DNA of 64,000 nt. Origin: Prauserella flavalba. GTDB taxonomy: Bacteria > Actinomycetota > Actinomycetes > Mycobacteriales > Pseudonocardiaceae. A program made the position numbers and the translations under genes. The stretch spans positions 64,501 to 128,500 of the forward strand of contig NZ_MASU01000009.1 in NCBI RefSeq assembly GCF_003202235.1. Reading direction: 5' to 3'. Below, piece after piece: positions 1 through 7,890 of the stretch (its first letter is position 1; every line of letters begins with the position of its first letter). The notes below the pieces were generated by a model. It did not search any database and was not told the origin of the DNA. It worked only from the letters and a program-made list of their open reading frames with translations.

Positions 1-796
1 AGATCCGCACCTCGTCGACCTCGCTGACGATGTCGCCGGTGAGCGGGTGCAGGTAGTACAGCTTGTCGATCTCGTCGCCGAAGAACTCGACCCGGATGGC
101 GAGCTCCTCGTACGCCGGGATGATCTCCACGGTGTCGCCACGCACCCGGAACGTGCCGCGCGCGAACGCCAGGTCGTTGCGCGTGTACTGCACGTCGACC
201 AGCGCCCGCAGGAATGTGTCGCGCTCGACCTCCTGGCCGACCTCCAGCTTCGCCGAGCGGTCGAGGTACGACTGCGGGGTGCCGAGACCGTAGATGCACG
301 ACACGCTCGCGACCACGATGACGTCGCGCCGCGACAGCAGGTTCATCGTCGCGGAGTGCCGCAGCCGCTCCACGTCGTCGTTGATCGACGAGTCCTTCTC
401 GATGTAGGTGTCGGTCTGCGGGACGTAGGCTTCCGGCTGGTAGTAGTCGTAGTAGCTGACGAAGTACTCGACCGCGTTGTTGGGGAACAGCTCCCTCAGC
501 TCGTTGGCCAGCTGCGCCGCGAGCGTCTTGTTCGGCGCCATCACCAGCGTCGGCCGCTGCACCCGCTCGATCAGCCACGCCGTGGTGGCCGACTTACCGG
601 TACCCGTGGCGCCCAGCAGCACGACGTCCTTCTCGCCGGCCTTCAGCCTGCGTTCGAGCTCGTCGATGGCCGCGGGCTGGTCGCCGGCGGGCTGGTACTC
701 ACTGACGACCTCGAAGCGGCCGTCCGACCTCGGGATCTCGGAGACGGGCCGGAACTCGGAGTGCGCCAGCACGGGGTGTTCGGTTGCGAAAGCCAC
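1..796 (-). CDS. uvrB: Excinuclease ABC subunit UvrB, N-terminal part (runs off the window)
   Basis: UvrB is the helicase-like damage-verification subunit of the UvrABC nucleotide excision repair complex. The reverse strand reads continuously from a GTG at 796 ([17 protein letters not shown]) to the window edge. It shows the UvrB N-terminal signature [14 protein letters not shown], the Walker A motif [10 protein letters not shown] and the motif [16 protein letters not shown]. The beta-hairpin region [16 protein letters not shown], which inserts between the DNA strands, is also present. Only about 265 of the usual roughly 700 residues are in the window, so the C-terminal two thirds cannot be checked. 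The GTG start follows a purine-rich GGGGAA stretch. Identification is secure; the exact start is less so. Confidence 0.97.
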   Translation of the reverse strand, partial: MAFATEHPVLAHSEFRPVSEIPRSDGRFEVVSEYQPAGDQPAAIDELERRLKAGEKDVVLLGATGTGKSATTAWLIERVQRPTLVMAPNKTLAAQLANELRELFPNNAVEYFVSYYDYYQPEAYVPQTDTYIEKDSSINDDVERLRHSATMNLLSRRDVIVVASVSCIYGLGTPQSYLDRSAKLEVGQEVERDTFLRALVDVQYTRNDLAFARGTFRVRGDTVEIIPAYEELAIRVEFFGDEIDKLYYLHPLTGDIVSEVDEVRI

Positions 797-853
797 GTTC
801 CCCAGGGTAAGCGCAGCCACCGACAATTCCCGCCCGGCGGCGGGCAACCCCTG

Positions 854-1081
854 CTAGGAGGCGCGGATCAGCCCCGGCGGCAGGTTGCGCGCCGACACCG
901 CGAGGCACGCCTCGCAGGGCATGCCGGTGAAACCGGACAGCAGCTCGGCCTGCCCGGGGACGATCCCCTCGCCACAGAGGGCGGCCAGCTCGCGGGGCGG
1001 CGTGCCCGGAGCGGGTGCGGGCACCAGGTGACACACGCGTCTGGTCTCGCCGACGACACCGCGCCGCAGGCGGACGACCAT
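854..1081 (-). CDS. Small conserved-looking hypothetical protein (75 aa)
   Basis: A 75-residue protein starting MVVRLRRGVVGETRRVCHL and ending NLPPGLIRAS. It contains four cysteines, including a CEAC pair (GMPCEACLA), a CHLVP segment and an ALCGEG segment. This spacing is compatible with a small metal-binding or redox fold, but no function can be assigned. The ATG at 1081 follows GGTGAAG. An in-frame ATG at 1117 would add 12 residues and lies 8 bases after a TACTCT box, so a leaderless longer form is possible. It lies just upstream of uvrB on the same strand (58 bases), so the two may be co-transcribed. Confidence 0.6.
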   Translation of the reverse strand: MVVRLRRGVVGETRRVCHLVPAPAPGTPPRELAALCGEGIVPGQAELLSGFTGMPCEACLAVSARNLPPGLIRAS

Positions 1082-1281
1082 CACCGCTTCACCCGGTTCT
1101 CGCACGACGGACCCCATATCAGAGGAGAGTAGGGGCACGCACCGGCGAACTCTTCGTGCCACCCGACCAATGATCGGCCACACTACTGGTCCGGCAGACC
1201 GAAAAGGTGTCACACGTGGTGTGTCGTGGCCCCCTGGCGGGGAGGCGACGGAGCCCCTGAGGGCGGACCCCCAGCGCCACC

Positions 1282-1336
1282 TGCAGTGAAGGCCACCTTC
1301 ACTGCGCCCAACGCAGTGAAGGTGGCCTTCACTGCA
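1282..1336. repeat. Nested palindromic intergenic repeat, copy 1
   Basis: Two 25-base arms (1282-1306 and 1312-1336) are perfect reverse complements around the 5-base loop CCCAA. Each arm is itself a hairpin of CAGTGAAGG and CCTTCACTG around a 3-base loop (CCA or TGG). The DNA can therefore form one long hairpin or two short ones. It lies between the PucR-type gene and the small Cys protein, 27 bases past the PucR stop, and could act as that gene's terminator, although no T-run follows. The same element recurs at 10808, 26871, 50964 (sequence variant), 56122 and 58834 (split relic). Confidence 0.9.
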
Positions 1337-1362
1337 CGAAGGGGTTGCCCCGAGCGAGGGGG

Positions 1363-2619
1363 TCAGCGCCGGGGCAGGACGGCACCGCCGAGGCGGTGAC
1401 AGAGGTTGAGCGCGAGCTCGACATCGAGGCGGTTGTCCGACACCGGCCTGCCGAGCAGCTCCTGGGCCTTGCGCACGCGGTACTGCACCGAGTTCTTGTG
1501 CATCAGCAGCCGCGCCGCCGCGGCGGTGTAGCTGCTGCCCGTGGCGAGGAAGACCCGCAGGGTCTCCCGCAGCCGTTCGTGCTGGTCGTCGTCCACGGCG
1601 AGGCCCCGCAGGGTGTCCTCGACCCACATCCGCGCCGCCGACAGGTCCGACGCCATCAGCGCGAACGCGCCGACGTCACGGAACGCGAGCACGCGGTCAC
1701 AGCCCTTGCCCGCGGCGACCGCGAGCGCGTGCACGCGCGCGGCCTGCCGGTGGGTCCGCCGGAACCCCTCGAGGTCGCGGCCAGGGTCGCCCACCGCGAG
1801 GCGCACGTCGGCGTCACCGGCGATCGCCCGCTCCAGCTGCTCGGCCGTGGGCACCTGCGGCTCCCTGACCGGCAGCCACACCCACGCGCACAGCTCGTCG
1901 TTGGGCACGAACAGCGGCCGCGCGTCGCGCGCCAGCTGCTCCGAGAACCGCCCCGCCAGCGCCTCCAGCCCGGCGAGCGGGTCGATCGGATGCGCGGTGT
2001 CGGCGTACCAGACGACGAGGCCCACGTGGTTGCCCCGCAGCCGGTAGCCGAGCGCGGCCTCGCTGGCGCCGATGTCCAGTCCGTCCTCGTCGAGCAGCGC
2101 GCGCACCCTGGCCGCCCGCACCGCGCTGCGGTTGAGCAGCCAGTTGTCGCGCTCCTCCTCGTAGGCGGTGACGACCTGCTGCGTGACGCGGTCGATGAAC
2201 GCGAACGCGCCGGACAGCGCGTCGCGCAGGGCGGCGCCGAGCACGTCCACCTCGTGGATCTGCCGGATGCCCTCGTCGATCGCCTGCTCCAGCACCGCCA
2301 TCTGCCCGAGGTAGTAGGCGCGGATCAGGTCGACCACCGGGGTGCCGCGCTGCGCGAGGCGGCGGGCGTACTCGAGCGCGGCGGCGGGCGCCTCGACGCG
2401 GGCCGGGTCGATGCCGTGCATGAAGATGCGCACCGCGGTGTCGATGTTCTGGTACACGCTCGCGGAGAGCAGGCTGACCATGCCCTCGTCGTCGTGCACG
2501 AGGTGCGGCAGCTCCTTTTCGTAGAGGCTCACCAGCTCGGCGGTGACCTCCGCGGCGCGCTCGTTGAGCGCCGCGGCGATCCGCGAGAGCCTGTCCGAGC
2601 GGCCGGCCGCGTCCTCCAC
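1363..2619 (-). CDS. PucR/CdaR-type transcriptional regulator
   Basis: A 418-residue regulator. The C-terminal 55-60 residues (LRETLRVFLATGSSYTAAAA, then LLMHKNSVQYRVRKAQELLG) form the winged helix-turn-helix typical of the PucR C-terminal domain family. The middle part (about 190-330) resembles the GGDEF-like domain of CdaR proteins. The N-terminal 180 residues are helical and match the RsbT-co-antagonist-like region seen in many actinobacterial members. It is divergently transcribed from the DUF402 gene across a 57-base gap. Members of this family usually activate catabolic genes, but no obvious target pathway is adjacent. The downstream side carries nested palindrome copy 1. Confidence 0.88.
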   Translation of the reverse strand: MEDAAGRSDRLSRIAAALNERAAEVTAELVSLYEKELPHLVHDDEGMVSLLSASVYQNIDTAVRIFMHGIDPARVEAPAAALEYARRLAQRGTPVVDLIRAYYLGQMAVLEQAIDEGIRQIHEVDVLGAALRDALSGAFAFIDRVTQQVVTAYEEERDNWLLNRSAVRAARVRALLDEDGLDIGASEAALGYRLRGNHVGLVVWYADTAHPIDPLAGLEALAGRFSEQLARDARPLFVPNDELCAWVWLPVREPQVPTAEQLERAIAGDADVRLAVGDPGRDLEGFRRTHRQAARVHALAVAAGKGCDRVLAFRDVGAFALMASDLSAARMWVEDTLRGLAVDDDQHERLRETLRVFLATGSSYTAAAARLLMHKNSVQYRVRKAQELLGRPVSDNRLDVELALNLCHRLGGAVLPRR

Positions 2620-2676
2620 GTGATCACTCTAGGGCGTGCGCTCGCCCTGTGGGGGCGAACCCCGCAAGATGGCAGC

Positions 2677-3195
2677 ATGCATCCGCCGAAGCGCGAGAGG
2701 TTCGACGTCGCGGCACGCACCAACACCGATCCGAAGGGGATCGTCCGCGAGGTCGAGGAGTACCGCCGGACGCCGTTCGGCCTCTACCTGGCGCGGCCCA
2801 CGCCCGGCCGCCGGCAGTTCCACTACCTCGAGTCGTGGCTGCTGCCCGCGCTCGGCCTGCGCGTGACCGACTTCTGGTTCAGCCCAGGCCACGAACGCGA
2901 CCAGGACTTCTACCTCGACGTCGTGAGCATCGAAACCGAGGGCGACACATGGCTGGTCACCGACCTCTACCTGGATCTGGTGCTGCGCGAGGGCAAGGGC
3001 GTCGAGGTGCTCGACACCGACGAGCTGCTCGCGGCGGCCGAGGGCGGCCTCGTGCCGAGGGAGCAGGCGTGCCGCGCGCTGGAGACGGCCTACGCGACCG
3101 TCGACGCGCTCGCCAGCCACGGCTACGACCTCGCGCGCTGGTTGTCCACTGTGGACATCTCGCTGAGCTGGCGCCGGCATCCACCGAACGGTTGA
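2677..3195 (+). CDS. DUF402 domain protein
   Basis: A 172-residue protein starting MHPPKRERFDVAARTNTDPK. It has the DUF402 core: an aromatic-rich strand segment (HYLESWLLPALGLRVTDFWF), then DFYLDVVSIETEGDTWLVTD, then the acidic DLYLDLVLREGKGVEVLDTD. The paired aspartates and glutamates in D-x-YLD-V resemble the metal site of the FAU-1/Ntdp-like fold, in which relatives act as RNA-binding or nucleoside di/triphosphate phosphatases. The biochemical role here is not known. The gene is single, divergent from the PucR regulator and followed by the ABC operon. Confidence 0.75.
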   Translation: MHPPKRERFDVAARTNTDPKGIVREVEEYRRTPFGLYLARPTPGRRQFHYLESWLLPALGLRVTDFWFSPGHERDQDFYLDVVSIETEGDTWLVTDLYLDLVLREGKGVEVLDTDELLAAAEGGLVPREQACRALETAYATVDALASHGYDLARWLSTVDISLSWRRHPPNG

Positions 3196-3276
3196 TGCCC
3201 GCTGCACCCAGGGGTGGACCCGGGTATGGCCGCCGGGACGATCCGGACAGCACCCTGACCAGGCGATCCTTGGTCC

Positions 3277-4182
3277 ATGCCCATCATCGACGTGCAGAAC
3301 CTGCACAAGCGCTACGGCGACAAGGTCGCCGTCGAGGACGTCTCGTTCACGGTCGAGCGCGGGGAGATCTTCGGGATACTGGGGCCGAACGGAGCCGGCA
3401 AGACCACGACGGTCGAGTGCATCGAGGGCCTGCGCAGGCCCGACGGCGGCACCGTCTCCGTACTGGGGCTCGACCCGAGGCGCGACACCGCCGAGCTGCG
3501 CCAGCGGCTCGGCGTCCAGCTGCAGGAGAGCGAGCTGCCGGAGCGGATGAAGGTCCGCGAGGCGCTCGATCTCTACGCCTCCTTCTACCGCGACCCGGCG
3601 AACCCGGACGAGCTGCTCGACATCCTCGGCCTCACCGCCAAACGCGACTCCGCGTACAAGAAGCTCTCCGGCGGCCAGAAGCAGCGGCTCTCGATCGCCC
3701 TGTCGCTCATCGGCAACCCCGAGGTCGCCGTGCTCGACGAGCTCACCACCGGACTCGACCCGCAGGCACGGCGCGAGGTGTGGGACCTGATCGAGCACGT
3801 GCGCGCGGGCGGCGTGACGATCGTGCTCGTCACGCACTTCATGGAGGAGGCGGAGCGCCTCTGCGACCGGCTCGCGCTCATCGACTCGGGCAAGGTCGCC
3901 GCGATCGACACCCCGGCCGGGCTCGTCGCGGGCGTCGACGACGAGCAGCGGATCCGGTTCCGGCCTTCGCAGCCGATCGAGGACGCGGTGTTCGCGGAGC
4001 TGCCCGAGGTGCGCAGCGTGGAGCGCCGAGGGAACCAGCTCGTGATCACGGGTACGGGCAACGTGCTGCACGCGGTCACGTCCGCGCTGGCGCGCAGGCA
4101 GATCATCGCCGGCGAGCTGCGGGTGGACCAGGCCAATCTCGACGACGCGTTCGTCGCGCTCACCGGCCGGAAACTGGACTGA
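3277..4182 (+). CDS. ABC-2 type exporter ATP-binding protein
   Basis: A 301-residue ATPase of the DrrA/NodI-like ABC-2 class that powers export through the adjacent permease. Walker A is GPNGAGKT (36-43), the signature is LSGGQKQR (130-137) and Walker B is AVLDE (151-155) followed by LTTGLDP, with the switch His in LVTHFMEEAERLCDR. The C-terminal 80 residues after the catalytic core form the regulatory extension common in drug exporters. It is the first gene of a four-gene operon with permease, histidine kinase and response regulator. The arrangement resembles envelope-stress or antimicrobial-resistance modules; the substrate is unknown. Confidence 0.92.
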   Translation: MPIIDVQNLHKRYGDKVAVEDVSFTVERGEIFGILGPNGAGKTTTVECIEGLRRPDGGTVSVLGLDPRRDTAELRQRLGVQLQESELPERMKVREALDLYASFYRDPANPDELLDILGLTAKRDSAYKKLSGGQKQRLSIALSLIGNPEVAVLDELTTGLDPQARREVWDLIEHVRAGGVTIVLVTHFMEEAERLCDRLALIDSGKVAAIDTPAGLVAGVDDEQRIRFRPSQPIEDAVFAELPEVRSVERRGNQLVITGTGNVLHAVTSALARRQIIAGELRVDQANLDDAFVALTGRKLD

Positions 4183-4196
4183 GGGGAAACAAGGAC

Positions 4197-4940
4197 ATGT
4201 CCGCACTGGGCAAGATGACCGCCAGCGAGACCAGGCTGTTCCTGCGCGATCCCGGGGCACCGATCACCGTGGTCGGCATTCCCGTGGCGCTGCTGCTCGT
4301 GTTCAGCCTCATCCCCGGCGCCAACGAGCCGAACGCCGAGTTCGGCGGCAACTCCGTGATGGCCAACCTGATCGCCCCGCTGGCCGTCGCGATCCTGCTC
4401 GGGATGCTCGCGCTGACGATCTTCCCGGCCTTCATGGCGACCTACCGCGAGAAGGGCGTGCTGCGCAGGCTCTCGGCCAGCCCCGTCTCGCCGAGCACGC
4501 TGCTGCTGGCCCAACTGATCGTCAACCTCGTCGCCGCGCTCGTGGTGGTGCTGCTGGTCGTGGTGATCGGCACCGCCGTCATCGGCATGGAGGCACCGGC
4601 CAACCCGCTGGGCCTCACGGTGTCGATCGTGCTGGGCACCGCGGCGTTGTTCGCGATGGGCCTGTTGATCGCCGCCGTCGCGCCGACCGGCCGCGCGGCG
4701 GGCGCGATCGGCTCCGCCGCGTTCTTCCCGATGCTCGCGCTGGGCGGCGTCTGGGTGCCGAAGGAGCACCTGCCGTCGTTCTTCCAGGGCGTGGCCGACG
4801 TGCTCCCGATGGGCGCCACGTACAACGCGCTGCGGGAGACGTGGGCCGGCGGCGACCCGCAGCTGCTGCAGCTCGGTTCGCTCGTGGTGTTCACCGTGGT
4901 GTGCCTCGTGCTCGCGGCACGCTTGTTCCGCTGGCAGTGA
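4197..4940 (+). CDS. ABC-2 type exporter permease
   Basis: A 247-residue integral membrane protein (MSALGKMTASETRLFLRDPG) with about six hydrophobic segments. The cytoplasmic loop YREKGVLRRLSASPVSPSTL and the late motif ALGGVWVPKEHLPSFFQGV are typical of ABC2_membrane permeases. It starts 14 bases after the ATPase stop, behind a good GAGGGGAAACAAGG ribosome-binding region, so the two are translationally linked and form one transporter. Confidence 0.92.
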   Translation: MSALGKMTASETRLFLRDPGAPITVVGIPVALLLVFSLIPGANEPNAEFGGNSVMANLIAPLAVAILLGMLALTIFPAFMATYREKGVLRRLSASPVSPSTLLLAQLIVNLVAALVVVLLVVVIGTAVIGMEAPANPLGLTVSIVLGTAALFAMGLLIAAVAPTGRAAGAIGSAAFFPMLALGGVWVPKEHLPSFFQGVADVLPMGATYNALRETWAGGDPQLLQLGSLVVFTVVCLVLAARLFRWQ

Positions 4941-5000
4941 CGGCGGACGGCCATGCGCGGCTCGTGGCTCCTGACGGGTGTGCCCGGCGATAATGGGCCG

Positions 5001-6275
5001 GTGCAGGACTGCGACGAGCCGCGATCGGCCTTCCTGACGACCGGTGCGGACTCGCCGTGGCGCCCCTGGGTGCACCGGTTCGAACGCGTCATGCCCCTCG
5101 TCCTCCTCGGTCTGGCGACCGTCCTGAGCCTCGCGCAGGGCCAGCCGTGGGAGCGGCGGTGGGGCACGCTCGCGCTGGCGGGCGTGGCGCTGTGCTGGGT
5201 GCTCGCCACCGACACGTTCCTGCCGAGGCGCTGGCGCGGGTCGACCCCGGTGCTCGTGGTGGCGTTCGCGGGGCTGCTCGCGATCGCCAGTGTGCTGATG
5301 GCCAGGGACATGTTGTTCCTGGTCTTCCTCGTCACGTGCTTCTTCCGCGCGATCGCGCTGGGCCCGATGCCGTTGGTACTGCTCGGGCTGACGGCGACGT
5401 CCGCGCTGATCAACAGCCTCGGCTCGGGCGGGCCGCTGCAGGCGCTGCGCGAGTGGCCCGTTCCGTACCTGGCGATCGTGCTCATCCAGACGGCCGCGAT
5501 CGGCGGCGGGCTGGAGGTGTCGCGTCAGCTCGTGCGGCAGAACGAGCAACGGCGCAAGGCCGTGGCCGCGCTGGAGGCGGCGCTGGAGGAGAACGCGGGG
5601 CTGCACCGCCAGCTCCTCGCGCAGGCGAGGGAGGCGGGGGTGCTCGACGAACGCCAGCGGCTGAGCCGGGAGATCCACGACACGCTCGCACAGGGCTTCA
5701 CCGGGATCATCACGCAGTTGCAGGCCGCCGAGGAGACCCACGGTGACCCGGCGGAGCGGCAGCGGCACGTCGACGCGGCGGGCGCGCTGGCCCGCGAGAA
5801 CCTCCAGGAGGCACGGCGGGCTGTGCGTGCGCTGAGCCCGGAAGCGCTCGAGAGCGCCGGGCTGCCCGAGGCGCTCGCCGGCGTGGTGCACCGGTGGTCG
5901 CAACGCTCGGGCGTGCCCGCGGAGTTCACCACCACCGGAACCCCGGGCCCGATGCACCCGGAGATCGAGGCGACGCTGCTGCGCATCACGCAGGAGGCGC
6001 TCGGGAACGTCGCGGAGCACGCGAAGGCGCGCCGGGTCGGCCTCACCCTGTCCTACATGGAGGATCAGTTGACACTCGACGTGCGCGACGACGGGATCGG
6101 TTTCGACCAGGAACGCCTGCGGCGCAACGGAACCGACTACCGGGGCTTCGGGCTCGGCGGCATGCGCCAGCGCGTGCAGCGGCTCGCGGGCTCGCTCGTG
6201 GTCGAGTCCGAGCCGGGCGGCGGCACGGCGATCTCGGCCACCGTGCCCGCCATTCCCTTCCAGGAGTCCCGGTGA
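5001..6275 (+). CDS. NarL/DesK-type sensor histidine kinase
   Basis: A 424-residue kinase from the GTG at 5001; an in-frame ATG at 4953 would add 16 residues. The N-terminal half has about five membrane spans and no extracytoplasmic domain, as in DesK/LiaS sensors. The HisKA_3 box is RLSREIHDTLAQGFTG with phospho-acceptor His at about 226. The ATP-binding domain has the N-box LGNVAEHAKA, the G1 box DVRDDGIGF and the G2 box FGLGGMRQR. I prefer GTG 5001 because a GATAAT box ends 6 bases before it, the spacing of a leaderless start. It overlaps the regulator by GTGA and presumably controls the upstream ABC pair. Confidence 0.93.
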   Translation: MQDCDEPRSAFLTTGADSPWRPWVHRFERVMPLVLLGLATVLSLAQGQPWERRWGTLALAGVALCWVLATDTFLPRRWRGSTPVLVVAFAGLLAIASVLMARDMLFLVFLVTCFFRAIALGPMPLVLLGLTATSALINSLGSGGPLQALREWPVPYLAIVLIQTAAIGGGLEVSRQLVRQNEQRRKAVAALEAALEENAGLHRQLLAQAREAGVLDERQRLSREIHDTLAQGFTGIITQLQAAEETHGDPAERQRHVDAAGALARENLQEARRAVRALSPEALESAGLPEALAGVVHRWSQRSGVPAEFTTTGTPGPMHPEIEATLLRITQEALGNVAEHAKARRVGLTLSYMEDQLTLDVRDDGIGFDQERLRRNGTDYRGFGLGGMRQRVQRLAGSLVVESEPGGGTAISATVPAIPFQESR

Positions 6276-6898
6276 CCGCGCCGATCAGCCTGCTCATCGT
6301 CGACGACCATCCGATCGTGCGCGACGGCCTGCACGGCATCTTCACCCGCGAGGCGGGCTTCGAGGTGCTCGGCGAGGCGGGCGACGGCGACCAGGCCGTC
6401 ACACTGGCCGAGCGCTTGCGCCCCGACGTGGTGCTCATGGACCTGCGCATGCCGGGCACGGGCGGGGTGGCGGCCATCGCCGAGCTCGCCAGGCGCGGCA
6501 ACCCGGCGCGCGTGCTCGTGCTGACCACGTACGACACCGACTCCGACGTGGTGCCCGCGATCGAGGCCGGGGCGACGGGCTACCTGCTCAAGGACTCGCC
6601 GCGCGACGAGCTGTTCCGCGCGGTGAGGGCGGCCGCACGGGGTGAGTCGGTGCTCTCCCCCGCCGTCGCGAGCCGCCTGCTCGGGCGCGTGCGCGCCCCC
6701 GCCGAGGAGCCGCTGAGCCAGCGTGAGATCGAGGTGCTGGAGCTGGTCGCGCGCGGGTGCACGAACAAGGAGGCGGCGAAACGGCTGTTCATCAGCGAGG
6801 CGACCGTGAAGACACACCTGCTGCATCTGTACGCGAAGCTCGGGGTGAAGGACAGGGCGGCGGCGGTGGCCGTCGGCTACCAGCGCGGTCTGCTCTAA
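6272..6898 (+). CDS. NarL/LuxR-type response regulator
   Basis: A 208-residue regulator. The receiver domain starts LLIVDDHPIVRDGL, with acidic pocket residues D11/D12 and phospho-acceptor D57 in VVLMDLRMPG. The LuxR-type HTH is C-terminal (LSQREIEVLELVARGCTNKE, then AKRLFISEATVKTHLLHLYA). Its GTG start overlaps the kinase stop, so the pair is stoichiometrically coupled. The most economical reading is that it regulates its own ABC exporter operon. Confidence 0.95.
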   Translation: MTAPISLLIVDDHPIVRDGLHGIFTREAGFEVLGEAGDGDQAVTLAERLRPDVVLMDLRMPGTGGVAAIAELARRGNPARVLVLTTYDTDSDVVPAIEAGATGYLLKDSPRDELFRAVRAAARGESVLSPAVASRLLGRVRAPAEEPLSQREIEVLELVARGCTNKEAAKRLFISEATVKTHLLHLYAKLGVKDRAAAVAVGYQRGLL

Positions 6899-6904
6899 CC
6901 GGGG

Positions 6905-7435
6905 CTACGCCTCGGGGACGCTGATCAAGGAGAGCATGACGCGGTCCTTTCCCGGAGCGTGCTCGAAGTACGGCTCGAGCACCTCGAGGAGCCGTTCGCC
7001 GATCGCGGCGGCGTCGTCCTGGTCGACGTAGATCGCGACCTGCCGGTAGTTCAGCTGGTCGTTGCGGCTAAAGAGCTCGCCACGTTCGACGAGCCGGTCG
7101 AAGCTGCCCGCCACCTGAGCCAGCATCGTGAGCATGGCCTCCCGGTGCTGCTCGACGGTCATGGCCTGCGCCTCGTCCTCCCCCACACCGGGCGTGGTCT
7201 GGTGGAAGGTCACGGTCCGTTCGGTCGCGCCCCGCACGCGCCGTTCCCGGACCACCGTCAGGTAGCCGGCGTCGATGAGCGCTGCCACGTGCCGGTAGAG
7301 GGTCGTGGACGGAACCTCGGGAAGCTCGCGCTTCAGGTCGGTCGTGGTCACCTCCCGTCCCATGACGTGATGGACGATGCGCCAGCGGACGGGGTGGAGC
7401 AGGAGGTCGGCCGTCGGAGTGCCGGAGTTGCCCAC
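6905..7435 (-). CDS. Winged-helix (ArsR-like) transcriptional regulator
   Basis: A 176-residue protein from the GTG at 7435 (VGNSGTPTADLLLHPVRWRI). Residues 10-75 form a winged helix of the HTH_20/ArsR class: LLHPVRWRIVHHVMGREVTT, then LPEVPSTTLYRHVAALIDAG and a basic wing RERRVRGATERTV. The remainder is helical with a Q/E-rich stretch, as in regulators with a C-terminal effector or dimerisation domain. It ends 7 bases from the response regulator, tail to tail. It is divergent from the frameshifted small gene at 7535, which is its likely target by position. Extending the frame upstream gives low-quality sequence, so the GTG start is favoured. Confidence 0.8.
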   Translation of the reverse strand: MGNSGTPTADLLLHPVRWRIVHHVMGREVTTTDLKRELPEVPSTTLYRHVAALIDAGYLTVVRERRVRGATERTVTFHQTTPGVGEDEAQAMTVEQHREAMLTMLAQVAGSFDRLVERGELFSRNDQLNYRQVAIYVDQDDAAAIGERLLEVLEPYFEHAPGKDRVMLSLISVPEA

Positions 7436-7534
7436 AGTGTCACCGGTCCCAATGGTCGTATTGTTCCCACAGTTGGAAATATTACTGTTGTTCCCATCCG
7501 GAGCGTACGCGTCAGCCGAAACGGAGGCCTCGCC
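7436..7534. promoter_or_regulatory. Divergent control region with repeated TTGTTCCCA boxes
   Basis: The 99 bases between the divergent regulator and the small gene are markedly richer in A/T than their surroundings. They contain TTGTTCCCA twice in direct orientation (7461-7469 and 7488-7496, 27 bases apart). Direct repeats between a winged-helix regulator and a divergent target suggest an operator pair. This rests on position only; no known consensus is matched. Confidence 0.35.
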
Positions 7535-7889
7535 ATGGCCACGACAGCAATCAGGGACAGCCGCCTCGTCATCCGGTTCTCGTGGTGGGAACGGCTCCTG
7601 GTGCGGCGAGCCACGTACGAGACGCCGCTGGCCGCTGTGAGGGAGATCGAGGTCCGCGACCGCTGGTCGCCGGTGATCGGCGCGCGCGGGCCTGATCGTC
7701 ACCGGGCTGCTCAAGGTCGGCACCTGGAGGTCCCCTGGCGCCGTACGGCTCGTGTGCATGAAGCGGGGCCTGCCGACCCTGCGGGTCGTGCTCGACAGAG
7801 GACGATCGGGTAGCGGTTTCGACGAATTGCTCATCGGCTCCAGCCACGCCCGTGAGACGCAGGACGAGTTCCGGGCCACCCGCACCTAG
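7535..7889 (+). pseudogene. Small PH-like hypothetical gene broken by a +1 frameshift
   Basis: The frame from the ATG at 7535 reads MATTAIRDSRLVIRFSWWER, then LLVRRATYETPLAAVREIEV. Near 7688-7690 (GGG after GCGCGCGC) it becomes nonsense. The +1 frame immediately continues sensibly as GLIVTGLLKVGTWRSPGAVR, VVLDRGRSGSGFDELLIGSS and DEFRATRT, ending at TAG 7887-7889. Removing one G gives a single protein of about 117 residues resembling small bacterial PH-like domain proteins. Either the gene is inactivated or the assembly has an extra base. The stop codon lies in the CCTAGG duplicated by the IS481 insertion next door. Confidence 0.65.
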
Positions 7890-7890
7890 G

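Noticed and set aside
1345-3195. A 616-codon frame reading through the PucR region into the DUF402 gene.
   Set aside because: Only the last 172 codons are meaningful. The first part is antisense to the PucR regulator and includes the palindrome region, so the start was set at 2677.
3585-6020. An 811-codon open frame on the - strand.
   Set aside because: It is antisense to the ABC permease and histidine kinase genes, and its product is Arg/His/Gln-rich without any motif. The + strand frames show Walker, H-box and HATPase motifs.
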